From an uncultured Spirochaetales bacterium (GTDB lineage: Bacteria > Spirochaetota > Spirochaetia > Sphaerochaetales > Sphaerochaetaceae), in NCBI GenBank assembly GCA_949299185.1, contig CASFZR010000007.1, positions 28,834-92,833 on the forward strand: a stretch of 64,000 nucleotides of DNA, written 5' to 3'. The position numbers were made by a program, and so were the translations under genes. Positions 8,544-17,461 of this stretch are shown here, one piece after another. The notes below the pieces were generated by a model. It was given only the letters and a program-made list of their open reading frames with translations. It did not search any database and was not told the DNA's origin. Positions within the stretch are counted from its first letter, which is position 1, and the number at the start of each line of letters is the position of its first letter.

Positions 8544-9497
8544 TCAATCATGACGGGATAGCAACACGGAATAATTAGTCTTCATTCCCCCATTCTCTTT
8601 CTTCCAGCTGCCATTCCAGCGAAGCTTGGAGAACAGGTTTTCCTTCAAAGCCTTATTCAAGGCTTCCTCGTCATAAGGCTCATTGAGGATATCAACAAGT
8701 CCATAAAGAGTCTCGCTGGTCAGATCAAGGCTGTCTATCATTGCCTTGATATCCGGCATATTGAAATACTGGAACATCATCGAGTAATCAAGGAGATAGT
8801 AGTCCAGCATCGCATCATGGGTCTTACAATAATCAGAGAAGAAATCACGCTCGAATTCAAAGAACTTGGAACCCTTGCCACCCCCCAGCACGAACGTATA
8901 GAAGCGATCATCTGCAACGAAAGGAGTCTTATGATGGTCAGAATGAAGCGAATAGAATGGCTTGGTGAATATATCCTCTGGAATAGACCGGGAAACATAG
9001 ATCGTGGAATCCAGCCAGAGTCCGCCATACCCTGCCAGCAGGAACATCCTGGTGATATCAGCAAGATGCGCAAAGGAAATAACACCTGCCCTATGCTTCT
9101 CTATGATGTAATCTGGAATATCCACATAATCACGGTAGTTGTCCTTCGTGATTACTACGACCTCTGCCCCGTTCGCATTTCGTCTTATGCTGTCTATGCA
9201 CATCCTGACAAGCTCAGGAGCAGCCTGCTCACCCTGCCACCACATCACCCAGATATACCGATGCTCAGGAACCACCGCCCCAAGAGGCTTATCCTTGTAT
9301 CTATCGATCAGGTATGAGAAATCACGCTCCAGATATGAGAATACGCAGCGATGCTTAGCCTCAACGATACGATATACAGAATCCCGATGGAACGCAGGAA
9401 CGAAGTAAAGCAATGAAGCAAGAGTCTCGAAGCTGAGCTTCCAGGAAATCCTATGCCCTACCCTAAACCAATTCCTTATGAGCCATCTGGTGTTCAT
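8544..9497 (-). CDS. Capsular polysaccharide-type glycosyltransferase
   Basis: 317 residues of the capsular-polysaccharide-synthesis transferase family (GT32-like, PF05704 type). Visible marks are the first strand YIWVMWWQGEQAAPELV (about residues 81-97), VVVITKDNY (about 112-120), SFAHLADITRMFLLAGYGG (about 140-158) and the DxD-like WLDSTIY that should bind the metal-nucleotide. Last gene of a four-gene minus-strand unit; its ATG overlaps the stop of the GT2 gene by four bases. The sugar transferred cannot be told from sequence. Confidence 0.85.
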   Translation of the reverse strand: MNTRWLIRNWFRVGHRISWKLSFETLASLLYFVPAFHRDSVYRIVEAKHRCVFSYLERDFSYLIDRYKDKPLGAVVPEHRYIWVMWWQGEQAAPELVRMCIDSIRRNANGAEVVVITKDNYRDYVDIPDYIIEKHRAGVISFAHLADITRMFLLAGYGGLWLDSTIYVSRSIPEDIFTKPFYSLHSDHHKTPFVADDRFYTFVLGGGKGSKFFEFERDFFSDYCKTHDAMLDYYLLDYSMMFQYFNMPDIKAMIDSLDLTSETLYGLVDILNEPYDEEALNKALKENLFSKLRWNGSWKKENGGMKTNYSVLLSRHD

Positions 9498-10480
9498 TGG
9501 GCCCTACCTATTTTCAAAATCAAATGCAAGAATGGTTCTGCCATTTTTAAATAGATGATATCTTTTGGCATTTTTCTCCATTCATTTTGATTAACTATTG
9601 TTCTAAGCCTGGTTAACCAATTCAGATGCATATTTCGATACTTTTTGCATTGTCCAACCCAACCAAATGTCTCATACCAGCATCTACGATATATAAAAGC
9701 ACCAGCCCCCTGATACTCATCACTATCCTTGCCTTTCTGCTCTGCAAGAAATGGCAGGATATAATCTGTATAAGCAGAATAAGCACGTTCTTCTGATATA
9801 GTATGCGAAAGACTTTTAGGGTTAAAATTATATTGATAAAGAATATCTGGGATATAGAGGCATTTATCAACTGTATTCAGGAAGCCCAATTGCCATAATT
9901 TATCCTCATAAAGAGTGATATTCTGGTTAAATCGCCCTAATCTATCTTTACCAATAACGGCAAGATTGAATACTTTACTCCAAGTATACCCAGTCATAAT
10001 ACTGCAACCTATTGATAAAGAGCGAAAAGCCTCCTTGCCATCGAAGGAAACACGTTCCTTGCATACCCTCTTATCCAAAATCTTACCGGAGTCTTGTTTC
10101 TCACAATAACCAAAGATAAGTACGGCAATATCATCATCAGCTTTGAACTCATTTAAGATCTTTGAAACAGCACATTTCTCTGGGATATAATCGTCAGGAT
10201 CGATTATCCACAACAGATTTCCACTTATATGTTCAAGACCAAAATTCCTAGCAGAAGATAATCCTCCATTAGGTTTATGGAATACACTAGCATTTGGAAT
10301 TCTTTGTCTTACTTTTTCTAAAGACGCCAATGATTCTGGATTCGTACTTCCATCATCAACTATTATCAATTCAAAATCATCAGAATCTTGGTTCTCGATG
10401 CTTTCAAGAAACGGAAGGAATAAAGAATCAGGAATGTTATAGAAAGGAACGACAATACTTAATTTATAAGAGTTTCCCAT
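9494..10480 (-). CDS. Family 2 glycosyltransferase
   Basis: 328 residues with a standard GT-A domain: LSIVVPFYNIPDSLFLPFL (about residues 7-25), IIVDDGSTNPESL (about 38-50), PNGGLSSARNFGLEHI (about 69-84) and the DxD in LWIIDPDDYIP (about 89-99). It should add one sugar to the surface glycan of this locus. It follows the cytidylyltransferase gene by six bases and overlaps the next transferase by four. The DNA is distinctly AT-rich compared with the genes outside 7-17 kb. Confidence 0.88.
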   Translation of the reverse strand: MGNSYKLSIVVPFYNIPDSLFLPFLESIENQDSDDFELIIVDDGSTNPESLASLEKVRQRIPNASVFHKPNGGLSSARNFGLEHISGNLLWIIDPDDYIPEKCAVSKILNEFKADDDIAVLIFGYCEKQDSGKILDKRVCKERVSFDGKEAFRSLSIGCSIMTGYTWSKVFNLAVIGKDRLGRFNQNITLYEDKLWQLGFLNTVDKCLYIPDILYQYNFNPKSLSHTISEERAYSAYTDYILPFLAEQKGKDSDEYQGAGAFIYRRCWYETFGWVGQCKKYRNMHLNWLTRLRTIVNQNEWRKMPKDIIYLKMAEPFLHLILKIGRAQ

Positions 10481-10486
10481 ATAAAG

Positions 10487-11203
10487 TCAGACTCCAAATA
10501 CCCTCGAATTCTCTCTAGCTTCAACATATGCCTTGAATACAAAGAAGTCAGCTGGAACAGTTATCTTTATATTATCAATAGGTCCCTGAACCGCATGAAG
10601 GCTATATCCATAGTGATCCATAAGGCTTGCAGAATCTACGAATTCCAATCCTTCTGCAACAGCTCTCTCATGAGCATTAAAGATGTCATTGAGGATGAAA
10701 CACTGAGGAGCGCGAGCTACATGGCATTGTGAACGATCAATAACCGATGAAATAATATCATCACTCTCAATCTCAACGATTGTCTCGATGACATCCGCGA
10801 CGGTCACAGCAGAACCATGGTTCTTAACAGACTTAATACAATCAGAAATCAACTTAAGATCAATCAATGGTCGAACTCCATCATGAATTAGGATAATGGA
10901 ATCACCAGGATACACTTCCATTGCTTTCCGCAACCCATTACCGATTGAAGCAAAACCTGTACGTCCCCCTGGAATAACGGAAGACACCTTAGACAATCCA
11001 AATTTCCTTATCAGCTCATTGCAATATGGAATCCAATCTTCCAATGAAACAAGGATTATACCGTCAATCTCAGAAGAATTCTGAAAATGCTCAATCGTAT
11101 AAACAAGTATGGGCTTGCCGCCTAATTTGAGAAATTGCTTCGGAACAGACTCAGAGTGCATCCTTTGTCCGACACCACCTGCAAAGATAAGAGCTATATT
11201 CAT
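10487..11203 (-). CDS. IspD/TarI-family cytidylyltransferase, probably for a CDP-polyol of the surface glycan
   Basis: 238 residues with the nucleotidyltransferase marks AGGVGQRM (about residues 8-15), PKQFLKLGGKPIL (about 20-32), LIHDGVRPLID (about 104-114) and DNIKITVPAD near the C-terminus. The family covers IspD (CDP-methylerythritol) and TarI/Bcs1-like enzymes (CDP-ribitol). Being sandwiched between a LicD gene and glycosyltransferases argues for a glycan precursor rather than isoprenoid synthesis, but the sequence alone does not decide. Its ATG overlaps the licD-like stop by four bases. Confidence 0.82.
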   Translation of the reverse strand: MNIALIFAGGVGQRMHSESVPKQFLKLGGKPILVYTIEHFQNSSEIDGIILVSLEDWIPYCNELIRKFGLSKVSSVIPGGRTGFASIGNGLRKAMEVYPGDSIILIHDGVRPLIDLKLISDCIKSVKNHGSAVTVADVIETIVEIESDDIISSVIDRSQCHVARAPQCFILNDIFNAHERAVAEGLEFVDSASLMDHYGYSLHAVQGPIDNIKITVPADFFVFKAYVEARENSRVFGV

Positions 11204-12057
11204 CTTGATTCATCCTTCGTATATCTTACGCCTTTTAGATGCCCTCCTTTCCGGTCTTTCTCAGGAGGTGGCGTCATATAATCCCCATAAACATTCGTAA
11301 GCATTGCATCATATGCTGCAGGCGCCATAAAGTAATGACCCTCGAACTCAAGCTCAATCACTTTATCATACCATTCCTTCTTATATAGAAGCTTATCAAT
11401 CTGATTTGGCTCTGGGCCAAAAGCAACTAAGAGCAAATCAGTTTCTTTACCTTCTGAAAGGTTCTTCTGGAATCGGTCGAACTCGATATTATTCAAGGCT
11501 GCATCACGGAATAGGTATGAGAATCTATGCTTTCCCTTATAGATTATCAAATTCCAAAGGTTACCGAACTTCCATATGCCCGGAGCATATCGAATATCAG
11601 TAATCATCTGCCGACGATTGAAAAGTATCAGCTGATCCTGTAACGCCTGCTTCTCCTGTTCAGATGACAATTCAACATAATCTAAGGGAAATACATCAAC
11701 GAAAAGCCCATAGGCGAAAGGAGGGACAAGCGATTTCTCATGCAATGAGGTATCAAGGTTGATTACCTTTGCATATCCCCAAAGATAATTCTTTTCAGTA
11801 TATGGGCTGATCAATCTAAACCTAGGATTTGCATGCTTATTGAATTCAGATAAGAATATCTCATAATCCTTACGCATCATTGAAATATCGACATCATCAT
11901 CCCATGGTATGAATCCCTTATGCCTTACTGCACCAAGCAAGGTCCCGGCAAAAAGGAAATATCTCAATCCAAGAAGCTTAGCAACTCGATCTATTTCAAC
12001 GAGAACAGAAAGCATCTCCTGCTTTATCTCGATATCTGAAAGATTCCTTTTACTCAT
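11200..12057 (-). CDS. LicD-family phosphotransferase
   Basis: 285 residues from the ATG at 12057; a possible eight-residue longer start exists at 12081. The LicD core is clear: YFLFAGTLLGAVRHKGFI (about residues 33-50) followed by PWDDDVDISM, the metal-binding nucleotidyltransferase motif, and PLDYVEL further on. LicD proteins move phosphocholine or, in fused relatives, polyol phosphates from CDP-activated donors to glycans. With the neighbouring cytidylyltransferase this would make and attach a phospho-substituent on the surface polysaccharide. First gene of the minus-strand glycan unit. Confidence 0.87.
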   Translation of the reverse strand: MSKRNLSDIEIKQEMLSVLVEIDRVAKLLGLRYFLFAGTLLGAVRHKGFIPWDDDVDISMMRKDYEIFLSEFNKHANPRFRLISPYTEKNYLWGYAKVINLDTSLHEKSLVPPFAYGLFVDVFPLDYVELSSEQEKQALQDQLILFNRRQMITDIRYAPGIWKFGNLWNLIIYKGKHRFSYLFRDAALNNIEFDRFQKNLSEGKETDLLLVAFGPEPNQIDKLLYKKEWYDKVIELEFEGHYFMAPAAYDAMLTNVYGDYMTPPPEKDRKGGHLKGVRYTKDESR

Positions 12058-12214
12058 TGGAAGTATTCTTACACGAATCAAGATTATTTAATAGTCAGGA
12101 AATCTAATTAATTAGGTTAAGTAAATCACATGAATACCAATACGCCTGAACAAATCATCCTATCCCCTTCATACTATCGATGATTATCATATAACATAGT
12201 CTTGAGGTTACGAT

Positions 12215-13372
12215 ATGAGCAATGAGAACCATTCTGCTGGTGCTGTAAGGAAAATACTCGTTTATGGTATGACAGGAAATATTGGTGGACTTGAGAATTA
12301 TATCATGTATCAATACCGCCAATTTGATAAATCAAAGATTCATATTGACTTCATATCAGCATATAAGGATGTTGACAAGATTGCGTTCCAAGATGAAATC
12401 CTTGACAACGGAAGCAAGATATTCAAATTAACAACGATTCCTTTATGGGAAAGGTTCTTAACCGAACATAGTGGCGAGTATCACACCATCATCTTTAATA
12501 ATACGAATCCATTGGAACTTAATATGCTAGACCTCGTGAAAGAAAAAGGAGGCTTTAAAAGGATAATCATCCATTCACATAATGGGGGAATCGACTTCAG
12601 CCCTCTGATTCAGAAGATGTTACGAAAGAAATTCCTGAAAAGGCAACAGGATTTTAGAAATATAGGAGCAACCTTATGGGCTTGCTCAGAACTTGCTGGG
12701 AAATGGATGTTCGGAGATTCCGCCAAATTCACTATTATCAAAAATGGAATTAATACTGATACCTTTCGATTTGATGCGAGGATCCGGCAAGAAGTCAGGA
12801 AAGAATTAGGATTTACAGATAATGATTTTGTAATTGGTAATGTAGCTCGTTTTGCCTTTCAGAAAAATCATAAATTCATGATAAGCCTGTTCAAGGAAAT
12901 ATCTAAAGATATGCCGGATGCAAAGCTTGTTCTCATTGGCCAGAACTCTCCTGCGATAAATAAACTCAAAGAACTAACGCAAATAAGAGTATTCCTCAAA
13001 GGTGTTTCCAAGAATGTCCGTTTCCTCGGTTTAAGAAAAGATACAGCAAGATTATATCAGGCGATGGATGCCTTCATACTCCCCAGTCATTACGAAGGTT
13101 TGCCTGTCGTAGGAGTTGAAGCTCAGTGTTCTGGGCTACCATGCTTCTTTTCAGATACAATAACTAAAGAAGCAAAGCTGACAGCCAATACATATTACCT
13201 TCCTATACAGCCAATAAGACCATCCTTACAGATCTGGAAAGATAAAATCTTAAAAATAAGTAGAAGGAATGATATAAACCGGAGTATGGCTTTCAAGATA
13301 ATCAAAGATAAAGGATTTGACATAAAGGATGAAACGAAGAGAGTCGAAATCCTATTGCTGTCAGATAATTGA
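12215..13372 (+). CDS. Family 4 glycosyltransferase
   Basis: 385 residues, GT-B fold. The N-terminal nucleotide-free domain starts KILVYGMTGNIGGLENYIM. The C-terminal donor-binding domain has VIGNVARFAFQKNHKFMI (about residues 206-223) and the E-x7-E region HYEGLPVVGVEAQCSGLP (about 287-304). GAGG lies seven bases before the ATG at 12215. Begins a plus-strand pair with the flippase, divergent from the licD unit. Sugar specificity is unknown. Confidence 0.87.
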   Translation: MSNENHSAGAVRKILVYGMTGNIGGLENYIMYQYRQFDKSKIHIDFISAYKDVDKIAFQDEILDNGSKIFKLTTIPLWERFLTEHSGEYHTIIFNNTNPLELNMLDLVKEKGGFKRIIIHSHNGGIDFSPLIQKMLRKKFLKRQQDFRNIGATLWACSELAGKWMFGDSAKFTIIKNGINTDTFRFDARIRQEVRKELGFTDNDFVIGNVARFAFQKNHKFMISLFKEISKDMPDAKLVLIGQNSPAINKLKELTQIRVFLKGVSKNVRFLGLRKDTARLYQAMDAFILPSHYEGLPVVGVEAQCSGLPCFFSDTITKEAKLTANTYYLPIQPIRPSLQIWKDKILKISRRNDINRSMAFKIIKDKGFDIKDETKRVEILLLSDN

Positions 13373-13437
13373 ATCCTTTGGATAACCTGCGATCTGGCGT
13401 GATATTGAAACTTTAGCTGATTTAAGGTGTTATATCG

Positions 13438-15009
13438 TTGTTTATGGATGACAACCGCGTAACAGAGCGAAGATTAAATCGAATTGAAAAAGCGAAGCTT
13501 AATACAACGATCATGCTCGCTACATCGATAATCATGGGGGTTGTCAGCTTCGCCGAGAGGACGATATTCAACAGGTTCTTCATTGCCGACTATCTCGGAT
13601 TATATAGCTTCTTCAACAATGTCATAGGAGTACTTAGCGCTGCAGACCTCGGATTAGGAACCTCTATAGCATTTGCATTATACGCGCCTCTTGAGTACAG
13701 GCAGGAAGATCAAATCGCGGCAATCATGCGATTCTTCCGTAAGGCATATCAAATCGTAGGAACAGTTATCCTCCTATGCGGAATCGGAGTAATGCCGTTC
13801 CTTTCATTTCTGCTAAATACTGAAATCCCGCTATCAAGCGTAAGGCTGTACTTTTTATTCTTTATATTCAAGACAGTCTCTAATTATTATTTTGGGTATA
13901 AGGAAACGCTCCTTGCCGCAAATCAGGAGCAATATAAGATAACTCTTGTAAATAATGTTTCCTGGACCATCCTGTATCTAATAGATATTGCGATCTCCAT
14001 ATTCACACAGAATTTCCTTCTATACTCCATCAGTATCTTTGTAATCAATCTCATAAGAGCTGCGATACTAAACATAATGACATCACGGGAATTCCCTGAA
14101 ATGCGCAAATATAAAGGTGCAAGGATTGATCAGGCAAATATACGGCACCTAATTAGAAATACAAAGGGCTTGATAATGTCAAAGCTGTCGAGCGTACTCG
14201 TAAGCACTACCGACTCGATATTAATCAGTGCGATGGTTGGAACGGCATTCCTCGGTAAATATTCCAACTATCAGATGATTACGACAGGATTGATGACTGT
14301 ATCTACGGTACTGCCCAAATCCATAACAGCAGGAGTCGGCAATGCAGGCGTTACTGAATCCAAAAGGATGATTTCTAAAAGCTTCGACGCCCTTAATCTT
14401 GCATCATTCCTTATCTATAGCTCACTATCAATCATACTAATCAATATATCCAATCCTATAATCAGCACATTCTTCGGAAAAGATCGCGCACTCCCCATGT
14501 CCTCGGTGATACTTATTTGGATAAACTTCTATCTAAATAACCAACGAGAAATACTACTGACTTTCAAGTCATCGCTTGGTCTTTACTGGGAAGACAGGAA
14601 GCGTCCTATGATAGAAGGACTTACGAACCTGGTAATCTCCATAATCCTCGGGTATTGGTGGGACTTCAATGGAATCATAATCGGGACAATCTTCACGAAT
14701 ATAGCTATAAATCTCATGATAGAACCAAGGGTAATATTCCATGATGGATTACGAAGTTCAGCTTTCTGGTACTATGTAACAGTAATCGGAAGATTCACCA
14801 TGTCCGCAATCATTACGATAATAACCCTAGTAATTAATAGTTTCTTGCCATTTACTGGTATCCTTGGAATACTGATTAAAGCCATCGTATCGCTTATCGT
14901 GATAATAGTTGCCTTTATGATCGTCTACCACAATAATCCCAATGCAAAAATAATATCTGACACTGTAAAGATAGCATTCTTAGACAAACGCAATAAGAAT
15001 CCTGTTTGA
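13438..15009 (+). CDS. Wzx-type polysaccharide flippase
   Basis: About 520 residues with some 12-14 predicted membrane segments, of the MATE/MOP exporter superfamily. It should flip lipid-linked repeat units across the inner membrane. The N-terminus with charged helix then LATSIIMGVVSFAERTIF and the repeated polytopic pattern are typical. The TTG at 13438 has AAGGTG eight bases upstream; an ATG two codons later is the alternative start. It follows the GT4 gene by 65 bases. With no clear Wzy polymerase in the window, either assembly is by short units or the polymerase lies elsewhere. Confidence 0.82.
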   Translation: MFMDDNRVTERRLNRIEKAKLNTTIMLATSIIMGVVSFAERTIFNRFFIADYLGLYSFFNNVIGVLSAADLGLGTSIAFALYAPLEYRQEDQIAAIMRFFRKAYQIVGTVILLCGIGVMPFLSFLLNTEIPLSSVRLYFLFFIFKTVSNYYFGYKETLLAANQEQYKITLVNNVSWTILYLIDIAISIFTQNFLLYSISIFVINLIRAAILNIMTSREFPEMRKYKGARIDQANIRHLIRNTKGLIMSKLSSVLVSTTDSILISAMVGTAFLGKYSNYQMITTGLMTVSTVLPKSITAGVGNAGVTESKRMISKSFDALNLASFLIYSSLSIILINISNPIISTFFGKDRALPMSSVILIWINFYLNNQREILLTFKSSLGLYWEDRKRPMIEGLTNLVISIILGYWWDFNGIIIGTIFTNIAINLMIEPRVIFHDGLRSSAFWYYVTVIGRFTMSAIITIITLVINSFLPFTGILGILIKAIVSLIVIIVAFMIVYHNNPNAKIISDTVKIAFLDKRNKNPV

Positions 15010-15079
15010 TTACGATGTCAAATCAATCCCTTCATTAAATACATAACCCCGATCCCAAGCGATTGCAGATGAGTCTCTT

Positions 15080-16242
15080 TTATATGCTCTTACAAAACAT
15101 CCGAATTGAATCTATCGTCTTATGCTTATAAAGCTCTAGATTTGATTTATCGTAATCATAATCAATTGCTTCAATTATCTTATCCGATATCGATACTCCA
15201 TCTAATTGTGATGCTTCACAGAATAAAGCCTCGACTCCCATTATCTTAGCAAAGAAACGCAACTTATCATCCCATAACAATCCAACAATTGGGATTCCTA
15301 AGGCATATGCGGTCAGGCAGGCATGAAACCGTGCACAGAAGATGACATCGAAATGCTGAATCATATCAATATATGACTCAGCAGATAGAGGTCTAGGAAG
15401 CAATTTATCAGATGGGAGATTTAGCTTAGACAATATGTGCTTTCCCATTGCATAATCAGCCTTCATACCATTGCAGAACATCACCCAGTCAATTCCACGT
15501 TTATCCAATTCCCTGATCAAGGAAATATAAATCATCTCTTCATCTATTGAATCAGTACCATAATCTTTATATATATTCCTACGGACCAATCCTATCCCAA
15601 CCAGATTGTCACGATTATCAAAATGCAAGGGAATCTTATATACATCAGGAATCAATAATGCTGGATCACCTACATAATCAATCACGATATCAGGATTAAG
15701 AACATAACCAGACGAAAGACGGCTTACACCATCAATTCCATCTCTGGTCGTGATAATCTTCACACAAGGCATATTCAAAGCCTCAACAAGCTGATGATAC
15801 CGCCAATCACCATTATTGGGCTTCTCAATGCTTGCAGCGCTAAAGAAAACAGGAATATCAAGAGAAGTCGCTACTTCAGTTAATATCTTAAATATAAAAC
15901 TGAAATCCTGCGTAGAGAATTTCAATGCACCAACAGCTGTTACGATGCCATCAAGTCCTGAAAATTCATTGGTAAAAAATCTAGTCAGTCGGACTCGATA
16001 TGCAACCATAGTTAGCCTATAATTCAAAGGCCCTTTGAAAATATTAGCAATACAAAATAAAATACTAGACACCGTGGCTTTGAATATACCGATCTTCTTA
16101 TATGAGGGATTCAGCGAAATTGATATTACCCCCCCCCCATCGTGCCAGCAATAGATTCGATTAAAACTTCCGTAATATGCCTAAGCAATTCCTCTCCGAT
16201 ATTATCTATGGTATCAAGAGAAACCACACCTACTCTTTTCAT
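15080..16242 (-). pseudogene. Polysaccharide pyruvyl transferase, switched off by a poly-G tract
   Basis: Encodes a WcaK/CsaB-type pyruvyl transferase in two frames. Translation should begin at the ATG at 16242, which has GGAGAGG six bases upstream, giving MKRVGVVSLDTIDNIGEELL, the usual family N-terminus. At codon 35 it enters ten consecutive G and meets TAA immediately afterwards, giving a 38-residue peptide. With eight or eleven G the frame would continue through VISISLNPSYKK into the long frame (from 16072 to 15080), which carries FDVIFCARFHACLTAYALGI and the rest of the enzyme. The enzyme would add pyruvate ketals to a sugar. Best read as a phase-variable gene in the OFF state; a sequencing error in the tract cannot be excluded. 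Confidence 0.83.
16129..16138 (-). repeat. Homopolymeric G10 (C10 on plus) tract
   Basis: Ten C on the plus strand inside the 5' part of the pyruvyl transferase reading frame. Such tracts change length by slipped-strand mispairing. It is the only mononucleotide run this long that I saw in the window. Confidence 0.9.
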
Positions 16243-16381
16243 CACAAACCTCTCCAAAGGAATCAGTCATATAAACGCTTGTCTTTTTAGTGCATAGACA
16301 ACTGTAACATCATAAATATATGAATTGCTATTATTCGAACATTAAATATGATAAAAAGAAACCGGAGAATGGAATCTAATC

Positions 16382-17434
16382 ATGTGGATAGAGAATAAGA
16401 TACTAGAAGAGGATCTGGAGAGGATCGTGGCATCAGAATTCATCGACTGGGATGGATTCAGGGATTCCAGCGTGTTCATCACAGGGGGTACAGGGCTCAT
16501 CGGACAGACGGTGATCAATGTCCTGCTCTATGCTAACAAGGCAAGGAACCTCGGCATCAGGGTCACGGCGCTGGTACGAGACAGGGAGAAGGCAGAGATG
16601 CTCTTCTCCGAGCAGCTTTCTGAATCGAAGGTTCTCTCCTTCATCGACGGATCGGTAGAGGATCTCCCAGCCCTGCCTCATTTCGACTATATGATCCATG
16701 GGGCAAGCCCTACCCAGAGCAGATACTTCGTCACCAACCCTGTCGAGACGATCAAGGCAGCAGTAGGTGGAACGATGAACATGCTTTCTGCGGCAGTAGG
16801 AATGAAGCTCAGAGGATTCGTGTATCTCTCATCGATGGAGGTCTATGGTACCCCGCTCACAGATGAGAAGATCGATGAGAGCTACCCATGCAACATCGAC
16901 CTCTCCCTGCCAAGGAACTCCTACCCAGAGAGCAAGCGGCTCTGTGAATCGCTCTGTGCCTCATACGCTGCTGAGTATGGGATCCCTGCAAGATCAGTGC
17001 GCCTTGCCCAGACCTTCGGGCCGGGAGTAAATAATAATGATATTCGTGTATTTGCTCATTTTGCCAGATCTGCCGTTAATGGAGTAGATATCACCTTAGC
17101 GACCGCAGGAACTACGAAAAATACATATCTTTATACAGCAGATGCTGCCTCCGCTATTCTTACGGTATTGAGCAAAGGAAAAGACGGAGAAAGCTATAAC
17201 GCTGCAAACGAATCGACCTACTGCTCAATACGCGAAATGGCAGAACTTGTTGCAGGACTATATCCTGAAAAAGGAATCAAGGTTATCTGCAACATATCAA
17301 ATGATAATTCACAATATCCATCTGAAGCACATAGGAATCTTTCCTCAGATAAGCTTAAGGGCCTGGGCTGGATGGCATATACAGGACTTGAGGAGATGTA
17401 CAGGAGGATGATCCAATCTGATTTCATGGATTGA
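16382..17434 (+). CDS. NAD-dependent epimerase/dehydratase (extended SDR)
   Basis: 350 residues. NAD-binding FITGGTGLIGQTVIN (about residues 32-46), the SSMEVYG strand (about 157-163) and the catalytic YPESK (about 181-185) mark an extended SDR acting on a nucleotide sugar. The first two thirds use the GC-rich codons of the surrounding genome, while from about base 17030 onward the sequence becomes clearly AT-rich like the island genes, with the change in the conserved QTFGPGV segment. This looks like a recombinant gene. The exact sugar reaction (dehydratase, epimerase or decarboxylase) cannot be told. Confidence 0.83.
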   Translation: MWIENKILEEDLERIVASEFIDWDGFRDSSVFITGGTGLIGQTVINVLLYANKARNLGIRVTALVRDREKAEMLFSEQLSESKVLSFIDGSVEDLPALPHFDYMIHGASPTQSRYFVTNPVETIKAAVGGTMNMLSAAVGMKLRGFVYLSSMEVYGTPLTDEKIDESYPCNIDLSLPRNSYPESKRLCESLCASYAAEYGIPARSVRLAQTFGPGVNNNDIRVFAHFARSAVNGVDITLATAGTTKNTYLYTADAASAILTVLSKGKDGESYNAANESTYCSIREMAELVAGLYPEKGIKVICNISNDNSQYPSEAHRNLSSDKLKGLGWMAYTGLEEMYRRMIQSDFMD

Positions 17435-17461
17435 TAATCATTCCTTTTAAAGAAGTTAATA

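Noticed and set aside
16072-16072. GTG at 16072 as the true start of the pyruvyl transferase
   Set aside because: It has no ribosome-binding site and would remove the conserved N-terminal motif, which is found upstream in a second frame with a good site.
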